Source: Lepeophtheirus salmonis
Taxonomy: Eukaryota > Arthropoda > Copepoda > Siphonostomatoida > Caligidae
DNA length: 64,000 bases
Assembly: GCF_016086655.4 (NCBI RefSeq)
Contig: NC_052136.2
Coordinates: 17,608,001-17,672,000, forward strand
Direction: 5' to 3'
In this document: in pieces, positions 24,001 to 36,277 of the stretch
How the letters are laid out: each line of letters opens with the position of its first letter
How positions within the stretch are numbered: the stretch's first letter is position 1
Position numbers and translations under genes: made by a program
Notes under the pieces: model-generated
Databases searched by the model: none
What the model was told of the DNA's origin: nothing
What the model saw: the letters and a program-made list of their open reading frames with translations, nothing else

Positions 24001-25371
24001 ACCGCCGTTATGAAGAAGATGGTGGTCAATTTAATACTCTTTTATTGTTGACCCAAATGTTTTTCATCTAACTACACATTATTCTTATTTAATTTAAACT
24101 GACATGTTTATTGGATTTGGGGGAAAACTGTTATCTGTAATACGAGACTGTTGGGGATGTTAGACTTCATAGTCAACAGTACTTATTCTTTCCTCAGTTG
24201 TTTTCATCATTTGACATGTAAAAGTCATTGTCGTATCTATTTTTCTATGACATTTACCCACTGATTTTTGGTTTTATTTTCTTAAATTAAAGAATAATGG
24301 TAGGGTAATATAAAATTTATTTTATGAGCCAATCGGATATTTTATTTTAATGATATTGAGTCTCATTTGAAATCTACATATTAAAGGGTACAAGGAAACC
24401 CTACTTAAGAAAACTTTCCTCATTTCTTATTTTTAAATACAGTATTTTTTTTCGAAAAAAGGTTTGAACAAATATTGTATGTATATGGTGTGGAATAGAG
24501 CATTTTTGTAAGTGATATGTGGTTATTCTAGCATTACATTCCTTGATTGCTTTTTGAATGCATGGGTCGTGAAGTAAACCATAAAACTGCAGTTACCGTG
24601 TCAGCAATTACCCTTACAACTAATGCATTTATTATATATACAGTGTACATGTGTAGACTTTATTTTTGCATTAAGGGTAGTAGCTGAAATTATCATTTGT
24701 ACAACAAACCTAAGATATTTCCTCTATGTTGGAAAATCCCCTAACAGTTCACTCATAATAAAATACCAACGACCCTTGGATTGCGACCAGAATTTAAACT
24801 TGAAATTTTTTTTATTTCGACATATTTATGAAGTATTTATAGGATTGATGATAAATTTTATATATTCAATTAATGAAGATGTGATTTATAGTAATGGCAC
24901 ACCCCAAACCAGCGGGGCCATGACCTTTTACTTCTTTGCAATTTATATTGTTACGACAATATTTTTGGAAATCTTATATATACAAAAATAAACATTTGAA
25001 TCTTCCTCCTCCTCTGTTTTTTTTTTTTTTTTTTTTGCCTAGCAACAGTTTCCGTTCTTCACTCTACTATTAAAAATTAAAAGGGAAGGGATAATTGTCT
25101 TAGTCAGTCTTTGATGAACACTTATGAGAATTCAATTTGTTCAATAATTTTTAGTTAGTAACATGAAGGCAAGATTGCATTAACCAGTTAATTTGTCTTG
25201 GATTGCTGCAATTCAAATGAACACATATGAGCATTTAATCTGTTCAATAAAGCCAAATAGTGGCATTGTAAAAATAATTTGACATATTACTTTGGTAATA
25301 TTATGAAGTACCTATGGTCCATAAGTTCTATTGAGCCATTGGATATTAAACATAGGCTCAAAAAATATATA
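21041..25371. other. A+T-rich non-coding block with chance ORFs
   Basis: ORFs at 22225-22425, 23098-23325, 23262-23459, 23740-24051 and 24623-24991 are hydrophobic and lack family motifs. I do not call them genes. Contains the minisatellite at 23517-23583 and a T23-type tract at about 25015-25036. Confidence 0.4.
23517..23583. repeat. small A+T-rich tandem repeat
   Basis: Variants of TACTAGTATTAGTTATA repeat about four times with partial units between, in direct orientation. Confidence 0.6.
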
Positions 25372-25425
25372 TGTTGGAGTTCAACTTGTTTAGATGATAC
25401 TAAATATTCATCATAGTACCTTGTG
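25372..25425 (-). repeat. LTR end fragment fused into the gypsy RNase H
   Basis: About 54 bp starting TGTTGGAGTTCAACTTG and ending near GTACCTTGTG. It matches either end of the LTR at 26672-26912 with about six substitutions. On the minus strand it directly follows the RNase H start (LTTDAS), so the normal protein is replaced by LTR sequence from there on. A deletion joining pol to an LTR end explains this. Confidence 0.65.
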
Positions 25426-26290
25426 TTAGATGCATCAGTCGTCAGGGCTAATGAACTATCTCTTAATGCAAGTTCAGTACTTCTAGACAAACAATTTTTA
25501 ATACATTGAAAGGCGTGTTTATGTTCTGCATTCCAATTAAACTGTACCCCCTTCTTTAACAGGGTGTACAAATGAACTGTCCATTGAGATAATCTTTCCA
25601 TGAACTGAGAGTAATATTGTGACATGCCCAAAAATCTATGCAGTTCATCTTTTGATTTTGGAGTTGGTACTTTTTGGATTGCCTTTACATTACATATTAG
25701 AGGCTTAAAACCTTTCGATAAAATAGAATGTCCAAGGAAGTCTACTGATTTCATGAAAAAATGCACATTTTTCAGGGGAGAGGATAATACCAGCTGCGTT
25801 AAGTCTTGATAAAACCACGTTTAACGTTTTCCAATGCTCATCCATCAACTCCAAAGCGACAAAGATATCACCAAGATACAGAAACACATTTTGAATTGCT
25901 CGTAGAATTGAATCGATGAGTCTCTGAAATGTCTGAGCAGCATTTTTAAGAACAAAAGGCATCCTCAAATATTCATATAAACCAAATGGCGAAATGATTG
26001 CAGTTTTATTTATAGAAATGCGTATATTCATAGGTATTTGGTTATACGCTCTGTTTAAATCCATTTTACTTAAAACAGTCATACTTTTTAGAATAGCCAC
26101 CAAATCTCTTAGAATTGGGAGACGATACTGATCAAGGTCCGTCATACTAATTTAATTGACGATAGACGCTGCACATTCAACAGCTTCCTTTTGGATTTTG
26201 AAACGACGTGAATAGCGGAACCAAAATTTAGATGCGTCCACCTTTACTTCTGGCAACCTCCACGTCGAAAGTTTCTTTAGAACAATGAAA
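25372..26290 (-). pseudogene. Ty3/gypsy-type pol remnant: reverse transcriptase and RNase H start
   Basis: Reading the minus strand from about 26290 down, degenerate pieces match the start of the polymerase (ARSKGG, then SAIHVV). YRLPILRDL, LSKMDLNRAYNQIPM, KTAIISPFGLYEYLRMPF and AAQTFQRLID follow, which are the fingers and palm of a Ty3/gypsy reverse transcriptase. The catalytic box reads YLGD where active enzymes have YxDD, so a key aspartate is changed. After a frameshift near 25740, DFLGH, then the connection segment (ELHRFLGMSQYYSQF) and the RNase H start (LALTTDAS) follow, before LTR-derived sequence. Stops at about 26155 and 26230 and the frameshift make it dead. Gag, protease and integrase are absent on this strand. 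Confidence 0.8.
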
Positions 26291-26305
26291 AAAAACACAC
26301 GTTCC

Positions 26306-26575
26306 TCCAAGACACTTTAATAAAGGAGCCATGAACAAACAATAAAAAAAAAGGAATTTGTTTTTGTTAAAAATAAACCCATAAAAGAGTCTCTTTCTCC
26401 AACTTTCTTGGGCCCGTTTAAGGTGATTGAGAGGCATGATCATTACTATAAATTGGAATTTGGATCAAGAACTGACGATGTCTTGATGGATATACTTGGA
26501 CCTGCATTTGGAGTTCCAAGTATCCTTCCAGCGTCTCCGACTATAATATGCACAAGATCTACAACTCGAGAATGA
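26306..26575 (+). pseudogene. Ty3/gypsy-type integrase C-terminal remnant
   Basis: From 26354 an open frame of 73 codons reads FVFVKNKPIKESLSP, then GPFKVIERHDHYYKLEF, ending before TGA at 26573. This is the chromodomain-like/GPF-Y C-terminal region of a Ty3/gypsy integrase (V-F-V-R-x-D, L-x-P-x-y-x-GPF-x-V). Weak, stop-broken similarity extends back to about 26306. It lies just upstream of a polypurine tract and LTR, the normal 3' order. The strand is opposite to the adjoining reverse transcriptase remnant. Confidence 0.7.
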
Positions 26576-26660
26576 TATATTTGTTTATTAACCCATGTTT
26601 TTATGATGCATTTTATTGTCTATTATTAATTAGACGATCTCTTTACTCACTCTGTTGTCT

Positions 26661-26671
26661 AGGGGGAGTAG
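26661..26671 (+). promoter_or_regulatory. polypurine tract of the gypsy-type element
   Basis: AGGGGGAGTAG lies immediately before the LTR start (TGTAGG), which is where plus-strand DNA synthesis is primed in LTR retroelements. Confidence 0.65.
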
Positions 26672-26912
26672 TGTAGGAGTTCGACTTGTTTAGATGATAT
26701 CAATTATTCATCATAGTACCTTGTATTTTTTTTCTTGTCTTTTTTCCTTTTTATTTTCGTATAAAGGAATAATCATTTTCACTCAGTTAGAATAAAGATA
26801 TTTAAATCTTAACATTAGGTTTCATGTATGATTGCGCAAAAAATGACATGAAAAAGAATACAAGGTACTATGATGAATAATTAATATCATCTAAACAAGT
26901 CGAACTCCTACA
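26672..26912 (+). repeat. LTR with 56-bp terminal inverted repeats
   Basis: 241 bp, starting TGTAGGAG and ending CTCCTACA. It follows a polypurine tract and a gypsy integrase tail, so it is a 3' LTR. Inside are a TATAAAGG box (about 26760) and an AATAAAG signal (about 26790). The first 56 bp (26672-26727) and last 56 bp (26857-26912) are inverted copies with only one mismatch that I see, far longer than the usual 2-10 bp of LTR ends. A chimera with a foldback element is the alternative. Confidence 0.65.
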
Positions 26913-28555
26913 TACACATCGCGTTTCTGACGACTGCGATGAGCTACCATATAGCAGACAAAAACAGTTTAAATATTATATCGCTAATATCTTAGTCCTG
27001 ATTTAAACTATAAATCATAGAATCAATTCATATGAATTTGAACAGCATCTAACGTGGGGGTTTACCCTATTGCCGTGATTTTGTATTTATATTTGATCAT
27101 TTTACTCAAAATATAGGCGTGAATCAATAAGTTTTTGCTTCCATTGTCATTTGAGATATTCGGTTTTCTTTAAATTTATGGAATAGTGACATGAATTATT
27201 AGACGTTTATTTAATATAATCTTTTGATTAGCAACATTCAAACATTTTTGATACAATAAATTAGTACTTAAAATGAAGGAACTTTTTCTTGAAACATTGA
27301 AAGTTGAATATAAATCAACTAGAACCAATAAATCATTCTGAATCATGGCCGAAATGTTATATTTTATAAAATTGTTAATATTGACCATATTTACATACAT
27401 TGATAAATATGTTTTTGTTTCTTTTTAAACGTTTGGTCAATATTGAAAATACTCGTTATGGTATGATCATAGAAATTTGATACCCCTCAGCAATATTAAA
27501 TTATTTTTCACCAAAATTTATTTTTATTTCTTATCTTACTTCATTAACAATTTAATTCTTTATAATACTTTTGACATTCCATAAAACAATAATTTCTACA
27601 AATTGTTATAAAATTTAGAACTGATAATTAATTGATTCGATTTGGAGGTCAGTACTATGTTTCTGATCGTATCAGTATTCGAAGCAGTTTGTTGGGATAA
27701 ATTGGTTCCTTTTCAAAATGAAAAATATTCATTATATTATGTATCACTTGGGAATAGGAACTTTAAAATTTAACTTTGAAACGCTTATAGTGAATAAAAA
27801 ACAACACATATAATCTAAATCTTTTTACAGAGGGCTTGAGATTGAAGAAATGTACAAATGGCCATACCCATTTTGTATATAGTTATGATTTATTTCATTC
27901 TACAACAGTAGAACATGCGAGATATGCGCTCATCTGGAACCTTTCTCAGGTACTATCCTTTTCTTCATAATTGTGTCTGACCCTTTCATCTAACAAAAAT
28001 ATATCAAACTATTTTTCCTTATCTTGTTATTAGATCAAATTAAAAATTTGTAAAAGATAATTAATACATTCTGGGTCAATTGTTTTTCTGTCTAAATTGG
28101 GTAGGTACAACAGCACTAAACTTTATAAGTGCATGCTATATTTATTAAAGATTCAATCGTGTATGCACAAAGTAAAAAAACGTACATAGCGCTCTTGCCC
28201 CTGATCCATGCGTCTTAGTCACCAAAAGCTTTATCATTGCCTTTCTATTTTGTTAAATACAAACCATACCAACAGTTATACCTAAAGTTGCAAAGCATAT
28301 GACCTTAGTCATGCGTGAAGTTTTTAGCAGTTGACAATCTCGCCAGTGTTTTATTTTATTTTACAAAACTGTTACCATCATTTCATAATTGTTAAGAGAG
28401 TGAGAGCATCTAAATGTAACTGTGCATGTGCTCAAGAGGCATGAAGAGTGTTATGGTGTTAATAAGTTAATACCTAATAAAGGATAGTCACACAGTTTAT
28501 AAAAAATGACTAACAACCAACTAACTTTGAGCCTTTTGTTCTTTTCCTTTTTTGG
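26913..28555. other. A+T-rich non-coding stretch
   Basis: No gene recognised; the ORF at 27176-27400 on the minus strand has no family features. Confidence 0.45.
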
Positions 28556-29017
28556 CAGTGGTTCTCAAGCTGTGATTCACAAACCCCCTCTAGATGATCG
28601 ATGGAGGGGTTACCAAGGGTTGGGGGGGAAATAAAAAAGTAATAAAAATTTAGTGGAATCGACGTAACCCATGGGCAACGCACTCAAAAGAAATTATTAT
28701 CTTGAACTCAGTATGTGTAGGCTCGTGCCCTGTCATTCCTAGATATACTTTATGTTTATGGACTTCACACAAGATTCTTAGATTAGATGGAGTAAATATC
28801 ATACTATAATGTTGACTTGTAGTTAATCAGTGCAACTCCATCTAACCAATTAAAGAAACACATATATAAAAAATGTCTTTTGTCTATGTTTTTACAAAAC
28901 ATTCCATATCAAAAAAAAAAATGCATAACACTCTGTTTGAATTGTTTAACTTTAAAAGATGATGGTATTTTGATATGTTCTCTGTTGTTGCGCATTGTAA
29001 ACAATTTGAGAACCCCG
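28556..29017. mobile_element. possible hAT-type MITE
   Basis: Starts CAGTGGTTCTCAAGCTGTG, the classical hAT end. About 460 bp later lies TTTGAGAACCCC, which matches the inverted end except for its outermost bases. The interior is non-coding with a G-rich/C-rich hairpin near 28583-28630. No clear 8-bp target duplication, so the right boundary is uncertain. Confidence 0.4.
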
Positions 29018-29859
29018 AAAAAGATTAAATTTTGACATATTGATTAAAAAATAATTGTACAGAAAATCGGTAACCTTTTAAATTTAGGTAATTGGGTTCC
29101 GTAGAAATACAAGAAAGTTGGAAGAATTTAAAACATAAATTTTGTCTCTTCAATATATTTTTTAATTCAACAGAATGCCTTGAAATGTGGTATTGTTAAA
29201 ATGACAGTTGATCAATGATTTATTCGTACATAATATGTAGACATAAATTCATAAAATAGGTAATTTTGAATTAAATAAGACTATAAATTACATAAATCCA
29301 CTAGGTGTATTATTATAGGTATATTCACATAATTATAATAATATATAACTGTTTATTTTTCCAACTTTTAAATTGAAAATCAGCATACTTCAAAAAATTA
29401 ATGTTAATTGAATATACCACTAAATTATAAATATTATACTTGAAAATGAACCAAATGTGACTCATTCATGTTTAAAAGAATAAATTAGGAAACTTATACA
29501 AACTTATATATATGGTAATAAGTAACAAGTACTTTTCTTAATCACATGAGCTTTTCTAATTTATGAAGAGTACGAGAGACCAGAAACAGTGGTAACACTC
29601 TTTTTCTTCAACCTTAAGAAAGCTACAGTCACAAAAATTAACATTACATCTTAATTTATTATATAATAGACTGATATGAAAAAATGAATAACTTTTATCA
29701 ATATTTCTTACAGATACTATTTGTAGGGTTAAAAGTAACATTTGGAAGAAACAATATTTTTTTGATAAATGACTAAGTTTTTCCTGACTCCTCTCAGAGC
29801 AGTTAAAGAAAATAGCCCAGGTCAATCCCCTTAAGTCCATGAGGGCACATACAAAAAAC
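29018..29859. other. A+T-rich non-coding stretch
   Basis: Nothing recognised. The minus-strand ORF at 29556-29840 has no motif and overlaps the edge of the transposase remnant. Confidence 0.45.
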
Positions 29860-30245
29860 CACTGGGCTTCATATCAGACAGCCTAGGGAGCTATCAAAAA
29901 AGTGGGAGGAAATAGCCTTTCGAGATTGGAGAGACCACTTTTGAATGCAGCAATGAAAAAACCTAATCTCCTTCTTTTCAACACTCATTTGAGTTCTTTT
30001 GAGCTCTGTTTTGACACTTTTATCCCCCTACATCCCTGAAGCCTACCTCTTTCTACTACACCTGTTTGGCTGCATTTCGAGGGGAAGGTCTTTTGTGTCT
30101 GTTATCCAAACACCGAGGCCCTCAAAGCTACTAACAGCTTGCACTGGGACGCCATGGTAGAGACTACATCTGCAGTGGGTGGCAAGCCTTTTGCCGAAAT
30201 CCATCATTACCAATAAGGGTGGCTACATTATTGATAAAGTGAGCA
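29860..30245 (+). pseudogene. mariner-like transposase remnant, internally deleted
   Basis: An early segment (RLERPLLNAAMKK) resembles the basic linker ahead of the catalytic domain. After a gap, YPNTEALKATNSLHWDAM and, in another frame, KSIITNKGGYII match the transposase C-terminus (the family commonly reads L-K-A-A-x-N-x-x-W and ends NGGYI). The catalytic centre is missing and stops are frequent. The element may extend to about 30355, where the trailer reads TTTTATGCACCACTTTT, but no partner TIR was found. Confidence 0.5.
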
Positions 30246-30424
30246 CAGAAACACATCTATTGATAATATTAATTTTGTTGAAATTCTATTGTTAACTAAT
30301 AAATTATATCTTGTTGAAGTTTGAAGCTAAAAATTTTCAAACTTTTATGCACCACTTTTAAGTCCTCTTTATTGATGTATGAAGGTAAATAGTAACTTAT
30401 TTTAGTAAAAATTGTAAAATGGGA

Positions 30425-30625
30425 ATAAGCAAAAACATATTATCTGTGAGGTGGTGTGATAGTATGCTGTTTGGGGGCCTGATATAAATAATTGTAACAG
30501 ATATTTTTAATGTAATTTCCTTATACCCCGAATATAATTTGGAACTGAATTTACAATTAATTAATAAATTAAATAATATTACCATTGTATTTTTTACCCT
30601 TAAGACTCTCGATAGTTTGGAAACA
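30425..30625 (+). repeat. dispersed repeat C, copy 1
   Basis: Collinear with 48120-48335. Both have an ACATATTATC/ATATATTATC block, then GGTGT-A-AGTATG, then CCGAATATAATTT, and an AAATAATATTA-CATT block. The ORF at 30397-30645 (minus) falls within the repeat and is not counted as a gene. Confidence 0.55.
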
Positions 30626-30645
30626 AACCAATAAAAAGTAAACAT

Positions 30646-33463
30646 ACAAACGAACAGAAACTTACTAGGAATATTTTTGAAACGTTATGTTAGAGGTTTT
30701 GACGGAAAGGTTGTCGTAAAAATAAAAAAAGGCAACCTATTTTCTAAAAAAAAAAGGTAATTACATAAAAAACTCCGAATTTTTTTACATAGAAATTGAT
30801 TATTCCACTTTAAAAAGTTATATTTACAAATTATTATGTCATAGGGAATTAAAAATAAAATTATCGCCCTTTTTTATTTTATTTTTTCGAAGGGGGGTAA
30901 GTCAGTTAGTAACAACGACGTTATTATCTATGTATATATTTTTGTTCCCTCAAAACCTTGAATTCAGACAGAAAAGGAAAAAAATGAAAAGAACTTATGA
31001 TAGTTCAGTGAAGCTCTGGTATACTAAGGCGGCTTCGAGCAAGCCAAATTGTATTATCAATACTCATTTGAATGCATAAACATGTAAAAGCATGTCCTTT
31101 AAATCAGAAAGAGACAACTAATGAAAATAGCTGAACTACTTTTGTTTATCCCCAAAATGCGAATAGCTGTAAGAACATATATTCGAACATAATATGAGCT
31201 ACTTTATCATGCCGTTTTACCAGAACTAAAGATATCAACAGCTGACAAAAAAAACTGCAGTTTTTGATATTATGCAGATACAATTGAGTTTCCTTTCGTA
31301 TGTCATCAACATTGATTTCTCCCATTGGAATTAAATCTTGTTAAGCTGGAAGCATCCTTGCTACTAAAAAATGAACAGTCCAGTAAATTAGAGTAATGAC
31401 GTGATTGTTTAGTTACTACCAGCATATGTACAATACCATGTAAAAATTAACTCAACAAATAATCTGTTGAAGAGAAAAGTATGTTTTTGTAAGTAGAAAG
31501 GAAAACAATAAGTATATTTTCCTTTTATAAGGGTCGGTCCGCAGATAAGTAAAAACAAACCACTTATTACTCTATTCGGATGTTTTTTTATAATTCTATT
31601 ACAAAGATATCATAAATTAATGGTTAGTGTCTTTATTCTATCATTCAACCATTCCAATATAAGAACTACAAATCCCGAAATTAGTTGATTGGTGTGTCCT
31701 TCCAAACGTCAACTTATTCTTCAATAATTATGGGGAATTATTTACAGCTTAACAAGAGCTAATTAGAGTTCAACCAACCAGCAATTTTGTATATTAAAAG
31801 GAACAAAAATAGTAAAAAAGTGAAAGCTGAAAAGAAAATTTATTGTATTCTTCATTCTTGTGAGATAACGCGAAGATAAAAGCACATTTATAAAATTTAT
31901 TTTCAATTGTTGAAATTATTTTGTGGGAAATATTGTAATTCAAATTTTGTCTACTAATTGTGGCATTAAAGTTTCGTGTGAATTTCGACGATGGTCTAAT
32001 TTGTTCTAGTTTCATAATTTCAACATGGATTTAATAAAAACCGCTTATTAAATAATAAAATATTTTATGTCAAAAGAAACAAAAACATTTTTTTTTTAAA
32101 TAAATATTTTTGTAAAATGTCCTGACATTAGATAAATAACGATTTAAATACAATAACAGTGATTAAAATACTTTAACGTTTACTTCCAACACATAAAAAA
32201 ACCCTTCAGTATATTTTGAATTATTCATAAAATATAACTGTACCGTAAATTTTAAAATATTGATCTTCTAAAACAAAATTAATCCGTTCATTCAATCAAA
32301 TATTCAACTAAACAAAAAGGTAAAGAAAAACAATAATTTGCAAAATTAATATAACAAAACAATGGTAAAAAGTTGCCAATACGATCACTCAGAAAGAAAT
32401 TATATTAAAAAAATATAAACCATTCTAAAGAAAAGAAAAGAAAGTTTAAAATTTCTCAACTATATATTGAAAACAAAGGCATTATTTTTGCAAAACTATT
32501 TTAAAAGTTTTTAACTATAAATATATATAGCTATTATTTATTTATACTACTTTTTTTTACAAAAGTCAACTTAATTAGCAGACAATTCAAGTAGAATCCT
32601 TACTTAAAAGCCCTTTCAAATAATAATATACATTTCACATGAAGGCTTTTTAAAACTGTATCATTGTAACAAAGTTGAATGAATTAAATGACAAAAACAT
32701 ATTTCAACATTTTGAAAGATTTAACCCATGAAAGTAAATATAACAATACTTCGAACACCCTGAATGTTTATTTTTACAGATTTATAAGACTCTTTGGGGC
32801 TTTCAACGCTGCAAACTAAATCAATATTCTTTAATCACGAATAAGGTTGATTTTATCACAAAAATGAATCTGTACGTATGTACAAAAACCTGTTGTAGCG
32901 AAAACAGGACTTTGGTAACTTTTAATGGACTTGACTTGAACTTGGAATCAAATAAACTCCGAATTGAAGTCATTTGGCCTTTGGCCCCAGAGTTGTTTTT
33001 GAATAACTTGCATTTGAACTTGTGTTAAGTTTAATCTCGCCTTGTTTCCAGTATTTTTCATGCAGTTGAGATCGGGGGAAAAACAAACCGCAGGAATTAC
33101 AACATTGTTATAATTGAGGTACTTGATACATTAATAAAATTGTTGATTTTTGTACAATCTTTCATTAGTAAAAAAATTGTTCAATGAAATGAAATAGTTT
33201 TTTAGATATTTGCAGAACTTGATTCTTTACATATTGCATGTGCTCAATAGTAAAACATATGATTAATATCTAGTATGCAATGAAACTGAGTAAAGCTTAC
33301 TTTGGTAGATTCCCAGTTATTAGAAACTTCTAATAACAATTGGATTTATTATAAAAAAAATTTAAAAAAATATTATATCTAGGAATGATTCAATATACCT
33401 TTCAAGATGTTGAATAATCAACGTTTTTGTATTTTAGATCGGAATAAGATATAATTACATTTA
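30646..33463. other. long A+T-rich non-coding block
   Basis: No gene or element recognised. The ORF at 31794-32015 (minus) is low complexity. Confidence 0.45.
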
Positions 33464-34010
33464 TACAGGGCTGGGTTGAAAAACTTGGACTCTCGAGTCT
33501 CCTAGCCTTCATAACCTCTGTCAGATGTGGCTTGGTGTCTTCATGAGGACAATCCCAAGTCGCCCTTCACTGACCTCCTAAAGGTCCTACCAGCCACGGA
33601 AAAGTAGATGACGAAGCGATTCATCGATTTGACATGGTCCTCCTTGATCTTCTTCTTCACACTAGATATGTACTTCGGATTCCTCTTTAAATTTTGCCTC
33701 TACTTCCTGCTTTCATGGAAAGGTCATCTTCATCAGTCTTCACATTGGCCTACCTTAAAGACTAGGCTCCTGGAGCACTTCACAATATTCATAATCCTCG
33801 CCATCTCAAATTTAGCATTTAGGAGATTTGAGCTTCGCTGGCTTTTTGGTTTTTTTCTCATCATGATGACGAAATAACAAAAATTTTATTATAATTTTCT
33901 TGTCCATAAAGAATGGTTGTATCAGAATGTCAAAAAATGATAACTAAACCTTCCTATATAAATGAGAAAATTAACATTGATTGACAGTTTTTTTGCTCAA
34001 CCTTGTGATA
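33464..34010 (-). mobile_element. internally deleted mariner-like element with both ends
   Basis: The left end starts TACAGGGCTGGGTTGAAAAA; the right end reversed starts TATCACAAGGTTGAGCAAAA. They are degenerate inverted repeats about 547 bp apart. Inside, on the minus strand, is the N-terminal part of a transposase, so the element lies in minus orientation and has lost the catalytic two thirds. The word TAGATCGGAA occurs just outside both ends (33435 and 34011), which may be chance. Confidence 0.6.
33480..33875 (-). pseudogene. mariner-like transposase N-terminal remnant
   Basis: Minus-strand frames read, in pieces, NLLNAKFEMARIMNIV (first helical segment), SSVKKKIKEDHVKSMNRF and VAGRTFRRSVKGDLGLSS (second helix-turn-helix; the family typically has V-R-R-A-V-K-x-D-L-x-x-S), then a partial basic linker near the left TIR. 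Frameshifts and stops throughout and no catalytic motif. The plus-strand ORF over the same bases (33608-33877) is its shadow. Confidence 0.55.
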
Positions 34011-36277
34011 TAGATCGGAAAAATTCATGTTCAAAACATCTTCAGGACCCTACTCTAGTTAGTATATATACTTATTGTTATATGTTAATAAATAATAAGA
34101 AAGAAATTGCAACAATTACTGACATGTAGTTCCCTCAACCATAGTGAAATGCATGAGGTTCAAATTTGGTTAAAAAGGAGAGCAACTGTTTTTAGACAAA
34201 AATTTAAACAGTAAAGCACATTATTCAAATCGTAGTGAATTTTCAAAATCTGAAAGAAAAATGATCAATTTTGCTTCCAAAGATTAGTAAAGCTGTCTAT
34301 GCGACTGCTTACACCAATACTTGGGCTTCAACAGAATATGAACAGGAAACCATCTTTTACCTTTCATACATCCTCAACATTAGAAAATTTATATAAAGCC
34401 AAACTGAAATGCTAATATTTTAAAATATTGAGAAAACTTGTAACTTAAAATAGAGAACAGATTGCAAAAAACCCACAATGTATCGGTTTCTACAAAAAAA
34501 AAAAAAAATCAATTAAACAAATCAAATTACATTCTCACGTTTTTCTTATTGGATTGGATTTCTTAAAATATAATGAGTTTAAAAAAATGTTGCTATAGAG
34601 AGAAAGGGCATCTTAATATTAAATAAAACCATGATGAAATATTCTTAAAAACAGGCAAGTAAGAAATAATTATTTTTTATATATATTTTTTTCTTTTTTT
34701 GATTACGTGACCGAAAAATTATATCGTATTGAACAATTTTTATACACATATAAAAAACTCATGTTCATAGAATTTTTAAGTTTATCAAAAAATATTCTTG
34801 AGCTCAATTTTGAGATATGGGTTATTTTTACACGGAAAATAAATAGAAGAGCTAGAATTTCGACACATCCATCATCATTCCATACAAGTAAAGAAATATG
34901 ATTAATACTTCGTCGATGAGTTAGAATATTCGTAAAGTAAATAAAAAAACTAATTAAGTATTAAGAAAATATTATATTTGATTATTAGGTTACATGATTT
35001 TTTTTTTTCGTGACATTTCTTTCTATTTTATTTTTGTATTTATCTTCTCAACTCCGTATCGAATAATCAAAACGTTATTCTTTGTGATAAAGACCATCCT
35101 TGCAACACATTCCTAGAGAGAGAAGCTCTCCTCCAAGATCATACTTAGGATTTACCAAAACAGGGATGTTTTAAGAAAACCAATGAGTAAGAAAAATATT
35201 TAGACTTCAAACGTCGATCTCAATGGCACGATATAAAAATAAGAATATTTACACTGCTCAAAAGTAATAAAGTTAGTTTTGAGAAAGTTTGGATTTTATC
35301 AACAACAGGCAATTTTAGTTTTATTAACTCCAACTATTACACAGTGTTATCATTTGGATTTGGGGGTTTTTCTGTGTGCTTTTTTTTATTTGATTGTTTT
35401 TGGTCATTACATAATCAGTATTGACGGGGGTTTTTTGTCGAACAAAAAATTAGAATATCACATGAAAATAGAAGCAAAGTTTGTCTGTCAATTTACTGTT
35501 TGAAAATGACTCATATTTAACATTAAGAATTTGTAGATGCAGCTCACCACATCAAATTAAAGAAAAAATAATAATTTATTTAGGACTATAAAGGAGAATA
35601 GAAGAGAACATCTAAGTATTAAGTAGCTACGTGTGAGTGTGGTAATGAAAAACAAAGAGTAACAATGAAAATTTCTTGAGGAGTCATGTTCTATATTATG
35701 AAAGCAAAGTGTGTCTGTTTATTGTCACCTAACAGCTCCGAGAAATGCTAGATCCTACCTCTAGTCTTTAACTAATCCCAAATAAATATTTTAATATTTA
35801 AAATTATTTATTTTTGTGAGCTATATTCTTATCAAACTTATTATAAAGTTATATAAAACTCAATTAAGTATATGAATACCGCACCATTTATAAAGATGAT
35901 GTTTCCCATTTTTAAAACAAAAGATATTTTTTATTAAGCACTTTAATTAATTTAATTTCACTGTCAATTTAGTTGTATCTAGGATATTTTATTTTTTATA
36001 TAGAGTAAATGAAATACATTGAGCTTTTAAAAAATTGAGCATCCTTGTGAATGCGTTTGTACTTTTATCATCAAAAAGAAACTCAAAACATACAAGTCAA
36101 ATTAAGTTTGTTAACTTTTAACTCTTTTCTGAAGGATATAAACCTGAGCTTCTAAATTAACATAAATGTAAAATAAGGAATGTCTTAGAAAAAAAAATTA
36201 AGTATTCTTACATTTTTATACAGTTTCATGTCTATATAAACTAAGTATATTGAATGTTCCAAAAATGTATCCGTATG
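34011..36277. other. A+T-rich non-coding stretch
   Basis: No gene recognised. ORFs at 34707-34901 and 35279-35503 are hydrophobic or K/N-rich without motifs. Confidence 0.45.

Noticed and set aside
23740..24051. 103-codon ORF
   Set aside because: Starts at a non-ATG codon, I/L/F-rich, no motif.
24623..24991. 122-codon ORF with possible membrane helices
   Set aside because: Hydrophobicity follows from T-rich codons; no charged caps, signal peptide or family pattern.
33608..33877. 89-codon plus-strand ORF with hydrophobic runs
   Set aside because: Antisense of the minus-strand mariner DNA-binding remnant.
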